This document shows positions 54,012 to 61,684 of a stretch of DNA of 64,000 nucleotides, in pieces. The stretch spans positions 124,001 to 188,000 of the forward strand of contig NZ_JAKFYR010000008.1 in assembly GCF_022554085.1 (NCBI RefSeq), given 5' to 3'. This stretch comes from Rhodococcus sp. CH91. Its GTDB lineage: Bacteria; Actinomycetota; Actinomycetes; Mycobacteriales; Mycobacteriaceae. A program made the position numbers and the translations under genes. Below the pieces are notes generated by a model that saw only the letters and a list, made by a program, of their open reading frames with translations, searched no databases and was not told the DNA's origin. Within the stretch, counting starts at the first letter, position 1, and every line of letters starts with the position of its first letter.

Positions 54012-54233
54012 TCAGAACAGGTGCGGGGTATCGAAGTGCCGTCTGTGGTCGCGCCGGATCGTTCCGGACACCAGGCCGAACGCCGCGCCGAGCGCGACGA
54101 CCGCCGCGATCGCCGCGACGACTGCCCAGCCCTCGAATCCGTAGCCGGCGGCCACGAGCGTCAGGGCAATCATCAGGATCGTGGTCAGCGCGAGACCGTA
54201 GGCGCTCCACGCCACGAAGAGATTGAGTTTCAC
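54012..54233 (-). CDS. 73-residue two-helix membrane protein
   Basis: Starts at GTG 54233, with AAGGAGG seven bases upstream (longer in-frame start at 54263 not needed). Two hydrophobic segments: FVAWSAYGLALTTILMIALT and VAAGYGFEGWAVVAAIAAVV, the latter running on into LGAAFGLVSG. The block AAGYGFEGWAVVAAIAAVVA recurs as AAGDGFEGWVLVGAVAAAVL in the membrane protein at 57963, so the two are paralogous. No family name is certain. A CRP/GlxR-like site lies 54-70 bases upstream. Confidence 0.72.
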   Translation of the reverse strand: MKLNLFVAWSAYGLALTTILMIALTLVAAGYGFEGWAVVAAIAAVVALGAAFGLVSGTIRRDHRRHFDTPHLF

Positions 54234-54286
54234 GACCGGTCCTCCTTGGACGAGGTGACCCACTCGAATTCCGACGGTACCTGTAC

Positions 54287-54302
54287 GTGATCCCCCTCAC
54301 AA
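54287..54302. promoter_or_regulatory. Near-perfect CRP/GlxR-type site
   Basis: CGTGATCCCCCTCACA matches TGTGAnnnnnnTCACA at nine of ten positions, upstream of the 73-residue membrane protein and overlapping the end of the reductase gene. Confidence 0.4.
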
Positions 54303-54860
54303 CTGTTCGGCCGCGCCGCCGAGCACGTCGTAGCGGACGACGGCGAACTCGCCGCTCTGCCCCATCCCGGTCAGGCGCATCTCCACGTGCCGCGGAAGCA
54401 GGGGGCGTCCCGATCCGATCGTCACCGGCGCGAACGAGACGATCAGTTCGTCGAGCAGACCGTGATCGGCGAACTGCCCCGCGAGATCGCCGCCTCCCAC
54501 CATCCAGAGGTCGCGACCGCCGGCCGCCTCGGCCATCTCCGCGTACACCGGGCGGACGTCCCCCCGGGTGAACCGGATGTCGCCGGGTACGCCCCCGGAG
54601 CGCGCCACCGGCAGATCGTCGCGGTGGGTGAACACCCAGCAGGGCAGGTCGTACTCCCATCCGTCCTCACCTGCGTGATCGAGTACCCAGAGATAGGTCG
54701 ACGCTCCCATGACGATCGCCCCGATCCCTGCGATGAACTCCGCGTACCCGACAGGTCCCCCGTCGCCGGTCTCGCGTGTGAGCAGCCAGTCGAGCGAATG
54801 ATCCTCGGTAGCAAGAAAACCGTCGAGGGTGCTCGCGGTGTAGTAGACCATCCGGGTCAT
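54297..54860 (-). CDS. Dihydrofolate reductase-like (RibD C-terminal) protein
   Basis: A 187-residue NADPH-dependent reductase-fold protein: MVYYTASTLDGFLATEDHSL, GIGAIVMGASTYLWVLDHAG, PCWVFTHRDDLPV, DLWMVGGGDLAGQFADHGLL and DELIVSFAPVTIGSGRPLLP are the family's strands and loops. The ATG at 54860 overlaps the AraC gene stop (ATGA). Probably not the main dihydrofolate reductase; a stress-linked pterin/flavin reductase is possible. Confidence 0.85.
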   Translation of the reverse strand: MTRMVYYTASTLDGFLATEDHSLDWLLTRETGDGGPVGYAEFIAGIGAIVMGASTYLWVLDHAGEDGWEYDLPCWVFTHRDDLPVARSGGVPGDIRFTRGDVRPVYAEMAEAAGGRDLWMVGGGDLAGQFADHGLLDELIVSFAPVTIGSGRPLLPRHVEMRLTGMGQSGEFAVVRYDVLGGAAEQL

Positions 54861-55828
54861 CGGTCACTCCTGTCGTCGTCGATATCGACCAGTGCGAGTG
54901 GGGCGTCTCGGACCCAGGCGAGTGGGTCGCCGTGGTCGACGGTCAGGCCCGCCGCGCGGAGCATGTGGCGCACGAGTTGCCGTCGATGCGCAGAAAAGGT
55001 GAGGACGTGGTTGATCACTCCGCCGAGGACGAAACTCTCCGGTGGCTCGCACAGCGCGTCGATGAGCAGGTCGCCCCAGGCACTCCGCCTGTGGATGTCG
55101 CGCACCGCTTCCGCCCAGCGCGGCGCTACGTCGGCGAAGCGGGAGCGCACCGACGCGAGGTCCGCAGCTCCCCGTTCGGGCTGCTCCCCACCCGACATCG
55201 ATGCGAGCCACACCTCTTTCGACCACACCAGATTGCCGAGGGCAGCGGCCACCGATTCCTCGGGTCCGTCCCATTCGAGTACCACGAGGCCGGGGAAGCG
55301 GACGCGTGCGTATTCGTCGTCGTCCAGCCCGGACGCACACTCCAGCAGGATCTGTGTATCGGCGAGATCGTGCTGCACCATCTGGGCCACGACCTCCCCG
55401 GCCGTGACGGCGGCGGACTCGCGTCGCTCGTCGTCCTCCACCCACAGGTTCGTCGGAGGGTGGAAGTGCACCCCGTTCGGTGAGGACAACCAGTGGTCGC
55501 TGCCGCCGGAACCGAGTACCCGGATCGCAGCGCTGGGCGGATATCCGTATGCCCGCGCGAACGCACGTCCGAAGCCTTCGACGCTGTCGTAACCGGCCGC
55601 GAAGGCCGTCTCCGTGACGGTCGCACCCTCACGCAGCTGCCACGCTGCGCGTTCGAGTATCACCCTGCGTCGCAACGCCACCGGCGACTCCCCGGTCCCC
55701 AGCGTGAAGCGGCGGCTGAAATGCCAGGGCGACGCATAGGCGTGCCGGGCCATCCGCTCGAGGGTGGCGTTGTTCTCGTCGAGGACTGCGTCGAGCAGTT
55801 CGCGTAATCGATCCCGGCCGTCGGTCAT
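54857..55828 (-). CDS. AraC-type regulator with C-terminal DinB-like domain
   Basis: A 323-residue protein. The N-terminal HTH pair reads LERMARHAYASPWHFSRRFT and ATVTETAFAAGYDSVEGFGR followed by AFARAYGYPPSAAI, the AraC signature. The rest is a helical domain with HDLADTQILLECASGLDDDE and VINHVLTFSAHRRQLVRHML, histidines spaced as in DinB-like metal-binding bundles. ATG at 55828. It is coupled to the reductase gene, which it probably regulates. Confidence 0.85.
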   Translation of the reverse strand: MTDGRDRLRELLDAVLDENNATLERMARHAYASPWHFSRRFTLGTGESPVALRRRVILERAAWQLREGATVTETAFAAGYDSVEGFGRAFARAYGYPPSAAIRVLGSGGSDHWLSSPNGVHFHPPTNLWVEDDERRESAAVTAGEVVAQMVQHDLADTQILLECASGLDDDEYARVRFPGLVVLEWDGPEESVAAALGNLVWSKEVWLASMSGGEQPERGAADLASVRSRFADVAPRWAEAVRDIHRRSAWGDLLIDALCEPPESFVLGGVINHVLTFSAHRRQLVRHMLRAAGLTVDHGDPLAWVRDAPLALVDIDDDRSDR

Positions 55829-55919
55829 GGGTCCAGTCTCGCGTGCACAGCTGCGCTCCCGCTCGACCGTTCTTGCTGTCCTGGTGCGGGCAGCCGTCTC
55901 CGCCGATCCCGGCGTGCGG

Positions 55920-56777
55920 TCAGCCCGGCATGGTCTCGCCGCCGAGAGGGGCGAGCACTTCACCGCTGTAGTAGGACGACATCGTCTCCGACGCGAAGAA
56001 GACGTACGAGGGGGCGATCTCGTCCGGTTGCGCAGCCCGGCCGAAGGGCGCCTGCTGCCCGAATTCGGACACCTTCTCCGCGTCCATGGTCGCGGGGATC
56101 AACGGTGTCCACACCGGACCGGGAGCCACACAGTTCACGCGGATCTGCCTGTCCTGCAAAGCTTGCGCGAGAGAGTAGGTCAACGCGATCACGGCGCCCT
56201 TCGTCGCCGAGTAGTCGATGAGCGACTTGTTCCCCCGCAGTCCGTTGACCGACGCGGTGTTGATCACCGCGCCCCCCGGTGTCAGATGCGGCAGCGCCGC
56301 CTTCGTCACGTGGAAGAAGCTGTCGATGTTGACGGCGAAGGTGTGCCGCCACTGCTCCTCGCTCAGCTCGGCGAAGTCGTCGACGGGCTGCTGGGTGCCG
56401 ACGTTGTTCACGAGGGTGTCGAGCCCACCGAGGTGTTCGACCGTCTCGGCGACCACCGAGCGGCAGTGCTGCGCGTCTCCGAGATCGCCTGCGATCACAT
56501 GACACGTGCGACCTTCCTGTCGCACGAGCTGCGCGGTGTGTTCGGCGTCGTCGTGCTCTTCGAGATAGGCGATCGCGACGTCGGCACCTTCCTTCGCGAA
56601 CGCGACCGCGACCGCCCGCCCGATCCCGGAATCACCGCCGGTGACGAGAGCCTTGCGTCCGGACAGCAGACCGCGTCCGACGTAACCGCGCATCTCGTCG
56701 GCGGGTCGCTCGGCCATGTCGCCGGTCTCGCCGGGATAGTCGATGGTGTGGGGTTCTCGTTCGCGGTCCTCGCTCAT
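55920..56777 (-). CDS. SDR oxidoreductase of the general-stress (GSP39/YdaD-like) type
   Basis: A 285-residue SDR: long hydrophilic N-terminus (PHTIDYPGETGDMAERPADE), cofactor motif ALVTGGDSGIGRAVAVAFAK, LDTLVNNVGTQQPVDDFAEL, catalytic serine in NTASVNGLRG and DYSATKGAVIALTYSLAQAL (YxxxK), and the tail SGEVLAPLGGETMPG. The layout matches B. subtilis general stress proteins 39 and YdaD. The ATG at 56777 lies nine bases after a GGGTAT -10 element, so the message may be leaderless and SigF/SigB dependent. Confidence 0.9.
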   Translation of the reverse strand: MSEDREREPHTIDYPGETGDMAERPADEMRGYVGRGLLSGRKALVTGGDSGIGRAVAVAFAKEGADVAIAYLEEHDDAEHTAQLVRQEGRTCHVIAGDLGDAQHCRSVVAETVEHLGGLDTLVNNVGTQQPVDDFAELSEEQWRHTFAVNIDSFFHVTKAALPHLTPGGAVINTASVNGLRGNKSLIDYSATKGAVIALTYSLAQALQDRQIRVNCVAPGPVWTPLIPATMDAEKVSEFGQQAPFGRAAQPDEIAPSYVFFASETMSSYYSGEVLAPLGGETMPG

Positions 56778-56786
56778 GGCCGCCGA

Positions 56787-56813
56787 ATACCCACAGACTC
56801 CGCCGGTATGCAC
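56787..56813 (-). promoter_or_regulatory. Candidate SigF/SigB-type promoter of the SDR gene
   Basis: GGGTAT (56792-56787, minus strand) with a weak GTGC element 17 bases upstream. The -10 is nine bases from the ATG. Confidence 0.4.
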
Positions 56814-56832
56814 GCCCGTGGCGCCCGCGGTC

Positions 56833-56858
56833 GTTTTTCCGGAGCACACATCGGGTAA
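56833..56858 (+). promoter_or_regulatory. SigF/SigB-type promoter of the iron-redox enzyme gene
   Basis: GTTT (56833-56836), 16 bases, GGGTAA (56853-56858), nine bases before the ATG at 56868. Confidence 0.6.
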
Positions 56859-56867
56859 ACAGGCCGT

Positions 56868-57887
56868 ATGGCTCACGAGACCCGGATGTGCGATGTCCAC
56901 GACGCTCCGCTTCCCACGCCGCGAGGTCCTGTTTCCGCAGAGGTCGTCGAGCGTCTGCGGGGCCCGGTGGACGACTCCTCCTGGGATGTGACGACCGCGG
57001 GCGCCGACGCCTACGGTGAGGATGTCCAGCTGGCACTGGCCGTTCTCTACGAGCTGCACTATCGCGGCTTCGCCGGGCTCGACCCAGCCTGGGAGTGGGC
57101 TCCCGGCCCCCTGGGTGTGCGGGCACGCCTCGAGAAGATCTTCCTCGACCGGTTGCGAGAGGATGTCCCCGCCGCGGACGACCCGCAGAGCGTGCTCGAG
57201 GAGCTGTGCCGTGAACCCCACGACGCCTGGGGCGTCTCGCACGAGTTGGCCGCGCGCGGTGACTGGGACATGATGCGGGAGTTCTTCGTCCACCGATCGA
57301 TCTACCACCTCAAGGAAGCCGACCCGCACGCGCTGGCCATCCCCCGCCTGTCCGGTCGCGCGAAGGCCGCACTGGTTGCCGTGGAGTTCGACGAATACGG
57401 CGGCGGACGAGCAGATCGCATGCATTCCCGTCTGTTCGCCGACCTGCTGGTCGCGGCCGGCCTGAAGGACGACTATCTCGGATATCTCGACGTCGTTCCG
57501 GCCGTCACCCTCGCCACGGTGAACTTCATGTCGTTGTGCGGTCTCCATCGCGCGCACACGCCGATGTTGGTGGGGATGTTCGCCGCAGCCGAGATCACCA
57601 CCGCACCGAGCGCTCGGCGCATGGTCGATGCTCTCGAAAGACTCGGCGCGGACGAGGCGTGCATCCTGTTCTACTCCGAACACATCGAGGCCGACGCAGT
57701 ACACGAACTCGTCCTGCGTCACGACGTGGTGGGTTATCTGCTGGAGCAGGATCCGGGCTGTGCTCGGGACATCTCCTTCGGTGCACAAGCCATCGAATTC
57801 CTCGAGGGCCGGCTCGGAAGTCACCTGCTGGGCAGCTGGTCGGCCGGCCGCACGTCGCTCCTCACGTCGGCCGAGACGCCGGCCTGA
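56868..57887 (+). CDS. Haem-oxygenase-fold iron-containing redox enzyme
   Basis: A 339-residue protein of the iron-containing redox enzyme family (haem-oxygenase-like diiron oxidases). Candidate ligands appear in FFVHRSIYHLKEADPHALAI, AALVAVEFDEYGGGRADRMH, SLCGLHRAHTPMLVGMFAAA and LFYSEHIEADAVHELVLRHD. The N-terminal CDVHDAPLPTPRGP resembles actinobacterial homologues near CDGSH and methyltransferase genes. ATG at 56868 follows a SigF/SigB-like promoter directly. Substrate unknown. Confidence 0.85.
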   Translation: MAHETRMCDVHDAPLPTPRGPVSAEVVERLRGPVDDSSWDVTTAGADAYGEDVQLALAVLYELHYRGFAGLDPAWEWAPGPLGVRARLEKIFLDRLREDVPAADDPQSVLEELCREPHDAWGVSHELAARGDWDMMREFFVHRSIYHLKEADPHALAIPRLSGRAKAALVAVEFDEYGGGRADRMHSRLFADLLVAAGLKDDYLGYLDVVPAVTLATVNFMSLCGLHRAHTPMLVGMFAAAEITTAPSARRMVDALERLGADEACILFYSEHIEADAVHELVLRHDVVGYLLEQDPGCARDISFGAQAIEFLEGRLGSHLLGSWSAGRTSLLTSAETPA

Positions 57888-57895
57888 CGTGCGAG

Positions 57896-57936
57896 ACCGA
57901 TGCCCCCGCCTCGGTCGAGGAGGCGGGGGCATCGGT
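57896..57936. terminator. Bidirectional 16-bp terminator hairpin
   Basis: ACCGATGCCCCCGCCT (57896-57911) pairs perfectly with 57921-57936, nine-base loop, between two convergent genes. Confidence 0.8.
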
Positions 57937-57962
57937 CCGAATCCGTGAAGCCGTGTCCGGGC

Positions 57963-58235
57963 TCAATCGATGAGGCCGGGTTCGTGGGTGGGCGTACCAC
58001 CGGAGCCGCGGAGGCGACGGTGACGCAGATTCAGGACGGACATGACCACGCCGACGAGGATGAGGACGGCCGCGGCGACGGCGCCGACGAGTACCCATCC
58101 TTCGAAGCCGTCGCCGGCCGCGTAGAGAACGAGAGCGACCACGGCGATACCTGCGAGAATGCAGGCGTATCCGATCCAGCCCGAAGCTTGCGTGGCAGTG
58201 GTGGGAGCGTGAGCCCGATTCGATGGTTTCGTCAT
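57963..58235 (-). CDS. 90-residue two-helix membrane protein, paralogue of the 54-kb gene
   Basis: Starts at ATG 58235 (MTKPSNRAHAPTTATQASGW). Two hydrophobic segments: GYACILAGIAVVALVLYAAG and FEGWVLVGAVAAAVLILVGV. It shares the AAGxGFEGW core with the 73-residue protein at 54012. A GTTT-N17-GGGTAT promoter lies so that its -10 ends eight bases before this ATG; a further ATG at 58253 lies inside that promoter and is therefore less likely, although GGGGAGG precedes it. The message appears leaderless. Function unknown; small stress-induced membrane protein. Confidence 0.72.
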   Translation of the reverse strand: MTKPSNRAHAPTTATQASGWIGYACILAGIAVVALVLYAAGDGFEGWVLVGAVAAAVLILVGVVMSVLNLRHRRLRGSGGTPTHEPGLID

Positions 58236-58243
58236 GATGGCGA

Positions 58244-58270
58244 ATACCCGCATACACCTCCCCGCGAAAC
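58244..58270 (-). promoter_or_regulatory. SigF/SigB-type promoter of the 90-residue membrane protein
   Basis: On the minus strand GTTT (58270-58267), 17 bases, GGGTAT (58249-58244), ending eight bases before ATG 58235. Confidence 0.6.
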
Positions 58271-58328
58271 CCGGGAGCCGGGTCGTGCAGATCCGAACGG
58301 GTTTGTACACCAACGCGTTACGAATCCG

Positions 58329-59429
58329 TCAGGACGGGATGCGGCGGTCGATGGGGCCCCGCTCCACGAGCGCCGCGAGCCGCTCACGCGCGGTCCGAAC
58401 CGAGAGGACGGGACTGCCCGTGCCCGTTCCTTCCTGCATTCCGTGCACGGTCTCGGACCACACCTCCGGGCCGTCGTGCACGGGCGACCATCCGAGTTCC
58501 TCGCGCGCTCTGCCGCAGTCGAGCATCGGACAGTTGTACGCGAGATCGATCCACCCGCCCTGGACCGGTTGCAGCCGTAGGCGCCAGGTCGCTTCGGCCA
58601 CCGCCGACAGACTTCGCCACGGCATCGGAACCGTGGGGCACCCGAACGGGGCCGCGAAGTCGGCCGCTCCCACGGGGGTGGGGGCCGCCAGGTTGAACGG
58701 ACCGGGTGCCCGGCGTTCGAGAGCAGCGATCGACGCGCGGGCCACGTCGTCCGAATGGACGGCCGGGACAGCGAGACTGCGGTCGATCGGCATCACGGGC
58801 AGATGCTTCGTGATCGCACTGGGGACGAACTCCGGCAGCACATAACGCTCGAGCCCGGGGCCGGCGACCGACTGCCCGATGAAGCCCGGACGGAAGCGGG
58901 TGACCACGGGGGCGTTCGGATCCTTCTCGAAGTCGTCGAGAAAACGTTCCGCATCGACCTTGTCGACGCTGTACACACACGTCGGCACGCCGTCCCGAGA
59001 CCACGATTCGTCGACCTCTCGACCGTAAGCGCCTGCGGAATAGACGGCAGCAGAGGACATGTGCACCACATGCCGGACACCGGCCGCGGCAGCCGCCGTC
59101 ATCACGGCACGCGTGCCGTCGACACCCACCCGGTGCAGATAGTCGCGGCGGTGCGAGGGCTGGAATCCCCATACGAGATGCACGACCGCGTCCGCCCCCG
59201 CGAAGATCGGAGTGAGCACGTGCTCGGCATCGGGGTCTGCGATGTCGAGCGCACACCACGTGACGCCGACATACGGATCGCGCGCCGGAGGGATCCGGCG
59301 CGCGATCGCAACGATATCTGGTTGTTCCGGATGTGCGGCGAGCCTGCTCAGGAGCGCCGTGCCGGCGTTGCCACTGGCTCCGGTGACGACGATGCGCCGC
59401 GGTAGACCTGATCGTGACCTCGTGGCCAT
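58329..59429 (-). CDS. NAD-dependent epimerase/dehydratase family protein
   Basis: A 366-residue extended SDR: RIVVTGASGNAGTALLSRLA, CALDIADPDAEHVLTPIFAG, DAVVHLVWGFQPSHRRDYLH, GVRHVVHMSSAAVYSAGAYG, CVYSVDKVDAERFLDDFEKD (YSxxK). The C-terminal part has APGPFNLAAP and LGWSPVHDGPEVW. ATG at 59429, 32 bases after dps, so the two may share the dps promoter. The substrate may be a sugar nucleotide; not determined. Confidence 0.87.
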   Translation of the reverse strand: MATRSRSGLPRRIVVTGASGNAGTALLSRLAAHPEQPDIVAIARRIPPARDPYVGVTWCALDIADPDAEHVLTPIFAGADAVVHLVWGFQPSHRRDYLHRVGVDGTRAVMTAAAAAGVRHVVHMSSAAVYSAGAYGREVDESWSRDGVPTCVYSVDKVDAERFLDDFEKDPNAPVVTRFRPGFIGQSVAGPGLERYVLPEFVPSAITKHLPVMPIDRSLAVPAVHSDDVARASIAALERRAPGPFNLAAPTPVGAADFAAPFGCPTVPMPWRSLSAVAEATWRLRLQPVQGGWIDLAYNCPMLDCGRAREELGWSPVHDGPEVWSETVHGMQEGTGTGSPVLSVRTARERLAALVERGPIDRRIPS

Positions 59430-59461
59430 GGGCGTCGGAGAACTCGTCGGATCCAGCCGGC

Positions 59462-60007
59462 TCAGCGGGCTGATTCCGCCGCGTCCTTCTCGGTCTGCGC
59501 ATCGGCGTTCGACAGGACACCGGCCGAGTTCTCGAGGTGCGCCCGGACGAACCACTGGAACTTCTCGAGCTGCCCGGTCTGCCCGATCAGAACGTCCTCG
59601 GTGATCGGATCCAGCTTGCCGACCTCCTCGATCGCCTTGCGGTTGTCGGTGACCAGGCCGTCGTACACCAGGTCGAGGGCGGCGAGATGTGCCTGCGCTG
59701 TGTCGCGTCCCACCGAATAGTCGTCCCACGTGCGATTCTTCTCGATCGCGCCGGGCGTGCCCTTGGGGGACGAGCCGAGGGCGGCGATCCGCTCGGCGAC
59801 TTCGTCCGCGAAGCCACGCACGAGCTCGACCTGAGGGTCGATCATCTCGTGGACGCCGATGAAGTTCGGTCCGACGACGTTCCAGTGGATGTGCTTCAGC
59901 GTGAGGTGCAGGTCGTTGTAGGCACTCAGGCGCTCCTGGAGAATCTGTGCGGTGCGCGAGCCGTCGGCATCGCTCAGACCGGGAACCGTGTAGCTCGACT
60001 TCGACAT
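59462..60007 (-). CDS. dps: Dps-family ferritin-like DNA-protection protein
   Basis: Forms a dodecamer that binds and oxidises iron and protects DNA. The 181 residues contain the inter-subunit ferroxidase motif LTLKHIHWNVVGPNFIGVHE (H41, H53, then D57), AERIAALGSSPKGTP, DYSVGRDTAQAHLAALDLVY and QWFVRAHLENSAGVL. ATG at 60007 has GGAGG seven bases upstream and a GTTT-N17-GGGTAT promoter about 45 bases further, consistent with general-stress control known for Dps in relatives. Confidence 0.95.
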   Translation of the reverse strand: MSKSSYTVPGLSDADGSRTAQILQERLSAYNDLHLTLKHIHWNVVGPNFIGVHEMIDPQVELVRGFADEVAERIAALGSSPKGTPGAIEKNRTWDDYSVGRDTAQAHLAALDLVYDGLVTDNRKAIEEVGKLDPITEDVLIGQTGQLEKFQWFVRAHLENSAGVLSNADAQTEKDAAESAR

Positions 60008-60049
60008 TGTGCTTCCTCCAGAATGCTCTCGGGGTATTTCACAAGGCGT

Positions 60050-60076
60050 ATACCCGAGATGCGCGGCGCCTCAAAC
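60050..60076 (-). promoter_or_regulatory. SigF/SigB-type promoter of dps
   Basis: On the minus strand GTTT (60076-60073), 17 bases, GGGTAT (60055-60050), giving a leader of about 35 bases to the dps ATG. Confidence 0.7.
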
Positions 60077-60159
60077 ATGTACCGGCGGGTGACCGGTGGG
60101 CTGCATCCGGCCTTCGGACCCACTCGGCGATCTGCACATCTGCATCTGTAGTCACAAGC

Positions 60160-60185
60160 GTTTGGAAACGGACCAATCCGGTTAT
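60160..60185 (+). promoter_or_regulatory. Candidate SigF/SigB-type promoter of the 51-residue peptide
   Basis: GTTT (60160-60163), 16 bases, GGTTAT (60180-60185), one base off consensus, about 58 bases before ATG 60244. Confidence 0.5.
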
Positions 60186-60243
60186 TCGTCCTCCAGACTC
60201 CGAGACTCCAAGTGTTTCGGACACGACATCCGAGGTGGCGAGA

Positions 60244-60399
60244 ATGATCATTCTGGGTCTTATTCTGCTTGTGGTGGGCTTCTTCACGGGGATCTCGATC
60301 CTCACCACACTCGGGGTGATACTGCTGGTGGTCGGCGTGATCCTGGCAATCCTGGGTGCTTCCGGCCGGGCTATCGGTGGACGCGCGCACTGGTACTGA
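60244..60399 (+). CDS. 51-residue hydrophobic peptide (DUF6131-like)
   Basis: MIILGLILLVVGFFTGISIL followed by TTLGVILLVVGVILAILGAS and a short polar tail GRAIGGRAHWY. Two near-identical hydrophobic halves (LGLILLVVG, LGVILLVVG) make a hairpin of two helices. ATG at 60244 with GAGGTGG six bases upstream. A clean terminator follows. Common in Actinobacteria as DUF6131; function unknown, probably a stress-induced membrane peptide. Confidence 0.8.
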   Translation: MIILGLILLVVGFFTGISILTTLGVILLVVGVILAILGASGRAIGGRAHWY

Positions 60400-60455
60400 C
60401 CCCGAAGTCATCGTCCGCGCGAGCCCAGGGCTCCGGCGCGATGCACGACACGGGA

Positions 60456-60491
60456 TCCCGGGTGCTTCGAGCACCCGGGATTCTTCGTTTT
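60456..60491 (+). terminator. Rho-independent terminator
   Basis: TCCCGGGTGCT, loop TCG, AGCACCCGGGA (60456-60480), followed by TTCTTCGTTTT. Classic stem plus T-rich tail after the 51-residue peptide gene. Confidence 0.85.
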
Positions 60492-60540
60492 CGGGGGAAC
60501 GTCAGCGGTCCGACCGCAGGAACACCTACCGAAAGCAAAG

Positions 60541-60570
60541 TCCGGACCGACCCTTTCGGGTCGGCCCGGA
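60541..60570 (-). terminator. Terminator hairpin of the CDGSH gene
   Basis: TCCGGACCGACCC pairs with GGGTCGGCCCGGA, one mismatch, loop TTTC. It lies after the CDGSH stop on the minus strand. Confidence 0.65.
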
Positions 60571-60618
60571 CGTCGTAGGTCGTCGGCCCCGGAGGTCTCA
60601 GGCTTGCGGCTTCGGCGT

Positions 60619-60840
60619 TCACAACGCGCGGTGACTGGTGTCGCAGAGCGGATACAGTGCGCTTCGGTGACAGCGGCACACCGCCACGACGAATCTGTCG
60701 GATTCCACTTCCGCACCGTCCTCGGCGACGATCCGAACCGGCCCTTCGACCAGGATCGGGCCGCCGCGCACCTGACGCACCACACGCGCGTCGCACTCAC
60801 CGTCGCCGGTGATCCTGGTGATCTTCGGTGTTCTGCTCAC
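60619..60840 (-). CDS. CDGSH-type iron-sulfur protein
   Basis: A 73-residue protein with AVCRCHRSALYPLCDTSHRA, the CxC-x2-S-x3-P-x-CD-x-S/T-H motif that binds a redox-active 2Fe-2S cluster through three cysteines and one histidine; the usual Gly after CD is Thr here. GTG at 60840, four bases after the methyltransferase stop, so they are one operon. Such small CDGSH proteins are linked to iron and redox stress. Confidence 0.92.
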   Translation of the reverse strand: MSRTPKITRITGDGECDARVVRQVRGGPILVEGPVRIVAEDGAEVESDRFVVAVCRCHRSALYPLCDTSHRAL

Positions 60841-60844
60841 GTTC

Positions 60845-61531
60845 TCAGCTCTTCAGTCGGGGGCGGTCGGCCCGAACGACGACAACTTCCTCGGTGGCGG
60901 TGCCGGGCTCCGCCAGCTGCGAGGAGTACAGATAACCCGCTCGACTGCGGAGGACCGGACCGAAGGGGATCCTGCTGCGAGCGACGACGGAGGCCTTCAG
61001 GTCGGCGTCGCGCAGACGACCGAGCGTGGCATCCACCCCTGTGAACTCGGAATGGACGATCAACGCGAATCCGCCGGGGGCGAGCAGCGAGGGCAGACTG
61101 TCGCACAGCGGGTCGAGGACACAGCGACCGTCGGCGCCGGCATCCCAGCGCGGATCGAGATTCTCACCTTCGCACGGGACGTAGGGCGGATTGGACAGCA
61201 CCACATCGAAAGGGCCGTGCTGCAGCGCGGCGTCCAGACCACCCCGCCTCGCGCGGATCGGCAGCCGACGTGACCAGGCGTTGACACGCGCGGTGAGCAC
61301 GGCCCGGGGCGCGATGTCGAAGGCGGTCACCGAATCGGCGCCGAGCAGGGCCGCATTGACGGCCAGAAATCCGCTCCCGGTACAGAAGTCGAGAACACGG
61401 GCACCTGCCGTTCCACCGGCGTCCGCCAGTGCACTTGCGAGCAGGTACGAATCCTCCTGAGGGCGATACACCCCGGGAAGACGCCATACCCGCGGCCGAT
61501 CCGACCCGTCCAACGCCAGGGAAGCTGTCAC
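60845..61531 (-). CDS. HemK2/MTQ2-like N5-glutamine/protein methyltransferase
   Basis: A 228-residue SAM methyltransferase: VYRPQEDSYLLASALADAGG is the HemK2-type N-terminus, ARVLDFCTGSGFLAVNAALL motif I, VTAFDIAPRAVLTARVN motif II, and VVLSNPPYVPCEGENLDPRW carries the NPPY motif of amino-group methylation. The C-terminal YLYSSQLAEPGTATEEVVVV is typical. GTG at 61531 with GAGGTGG upstream. It is co-transcribed with the CDGSH gene from a SigF/SigB-type promoter 98 bases upstream. The substrate protein is unknown. Confidence 0.87.
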   Translation of the reverse strand: MTASLALDGSDRPRVWRLPGVYRPQEDSYLLASALADAGGTAGARVLDFCTGSGFLAVNAALLGADSVTAFDIAPRAVLTARVNAWSRRLPIRARRGGLDAALQHGPFDVVLSNPPYVPCEGENLDPRWDAGADGRCVLDPLCDSLPSLLAPGGFALIVHSEFTGVDATLGRLRDADLKASVVARSRIPFGPVLRSRAGYLYSSQLAEPGTATEEVVVVRADRPRLKS

Positions 61532-61628
61532 GTCACACCACCTCGGTATTTCGAGTTCGACGGCGTCTCCACCGAGACCTGGGCGAGGGGCCCGGACCCG
61601 TCCGCTCGTGTCGTCCGTTCGGGGGCGG

Positions 61629-61654
61629 ATACCCGGGTGACTTCCCTGTGAAAC
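61629..61654 (-). promoter_or_regulatory. SigF/SigB-type promoter of the methyltransferase-CDGSH operon
   Basis: On the minus strand GTTT (61654-61651), 16 bases, GGGTAT (61634-61629). Confidence 0.65.
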
Positions 61655-61684
61655 ACACCACGGCGCAGAAGTTCGCTTCCGGAA

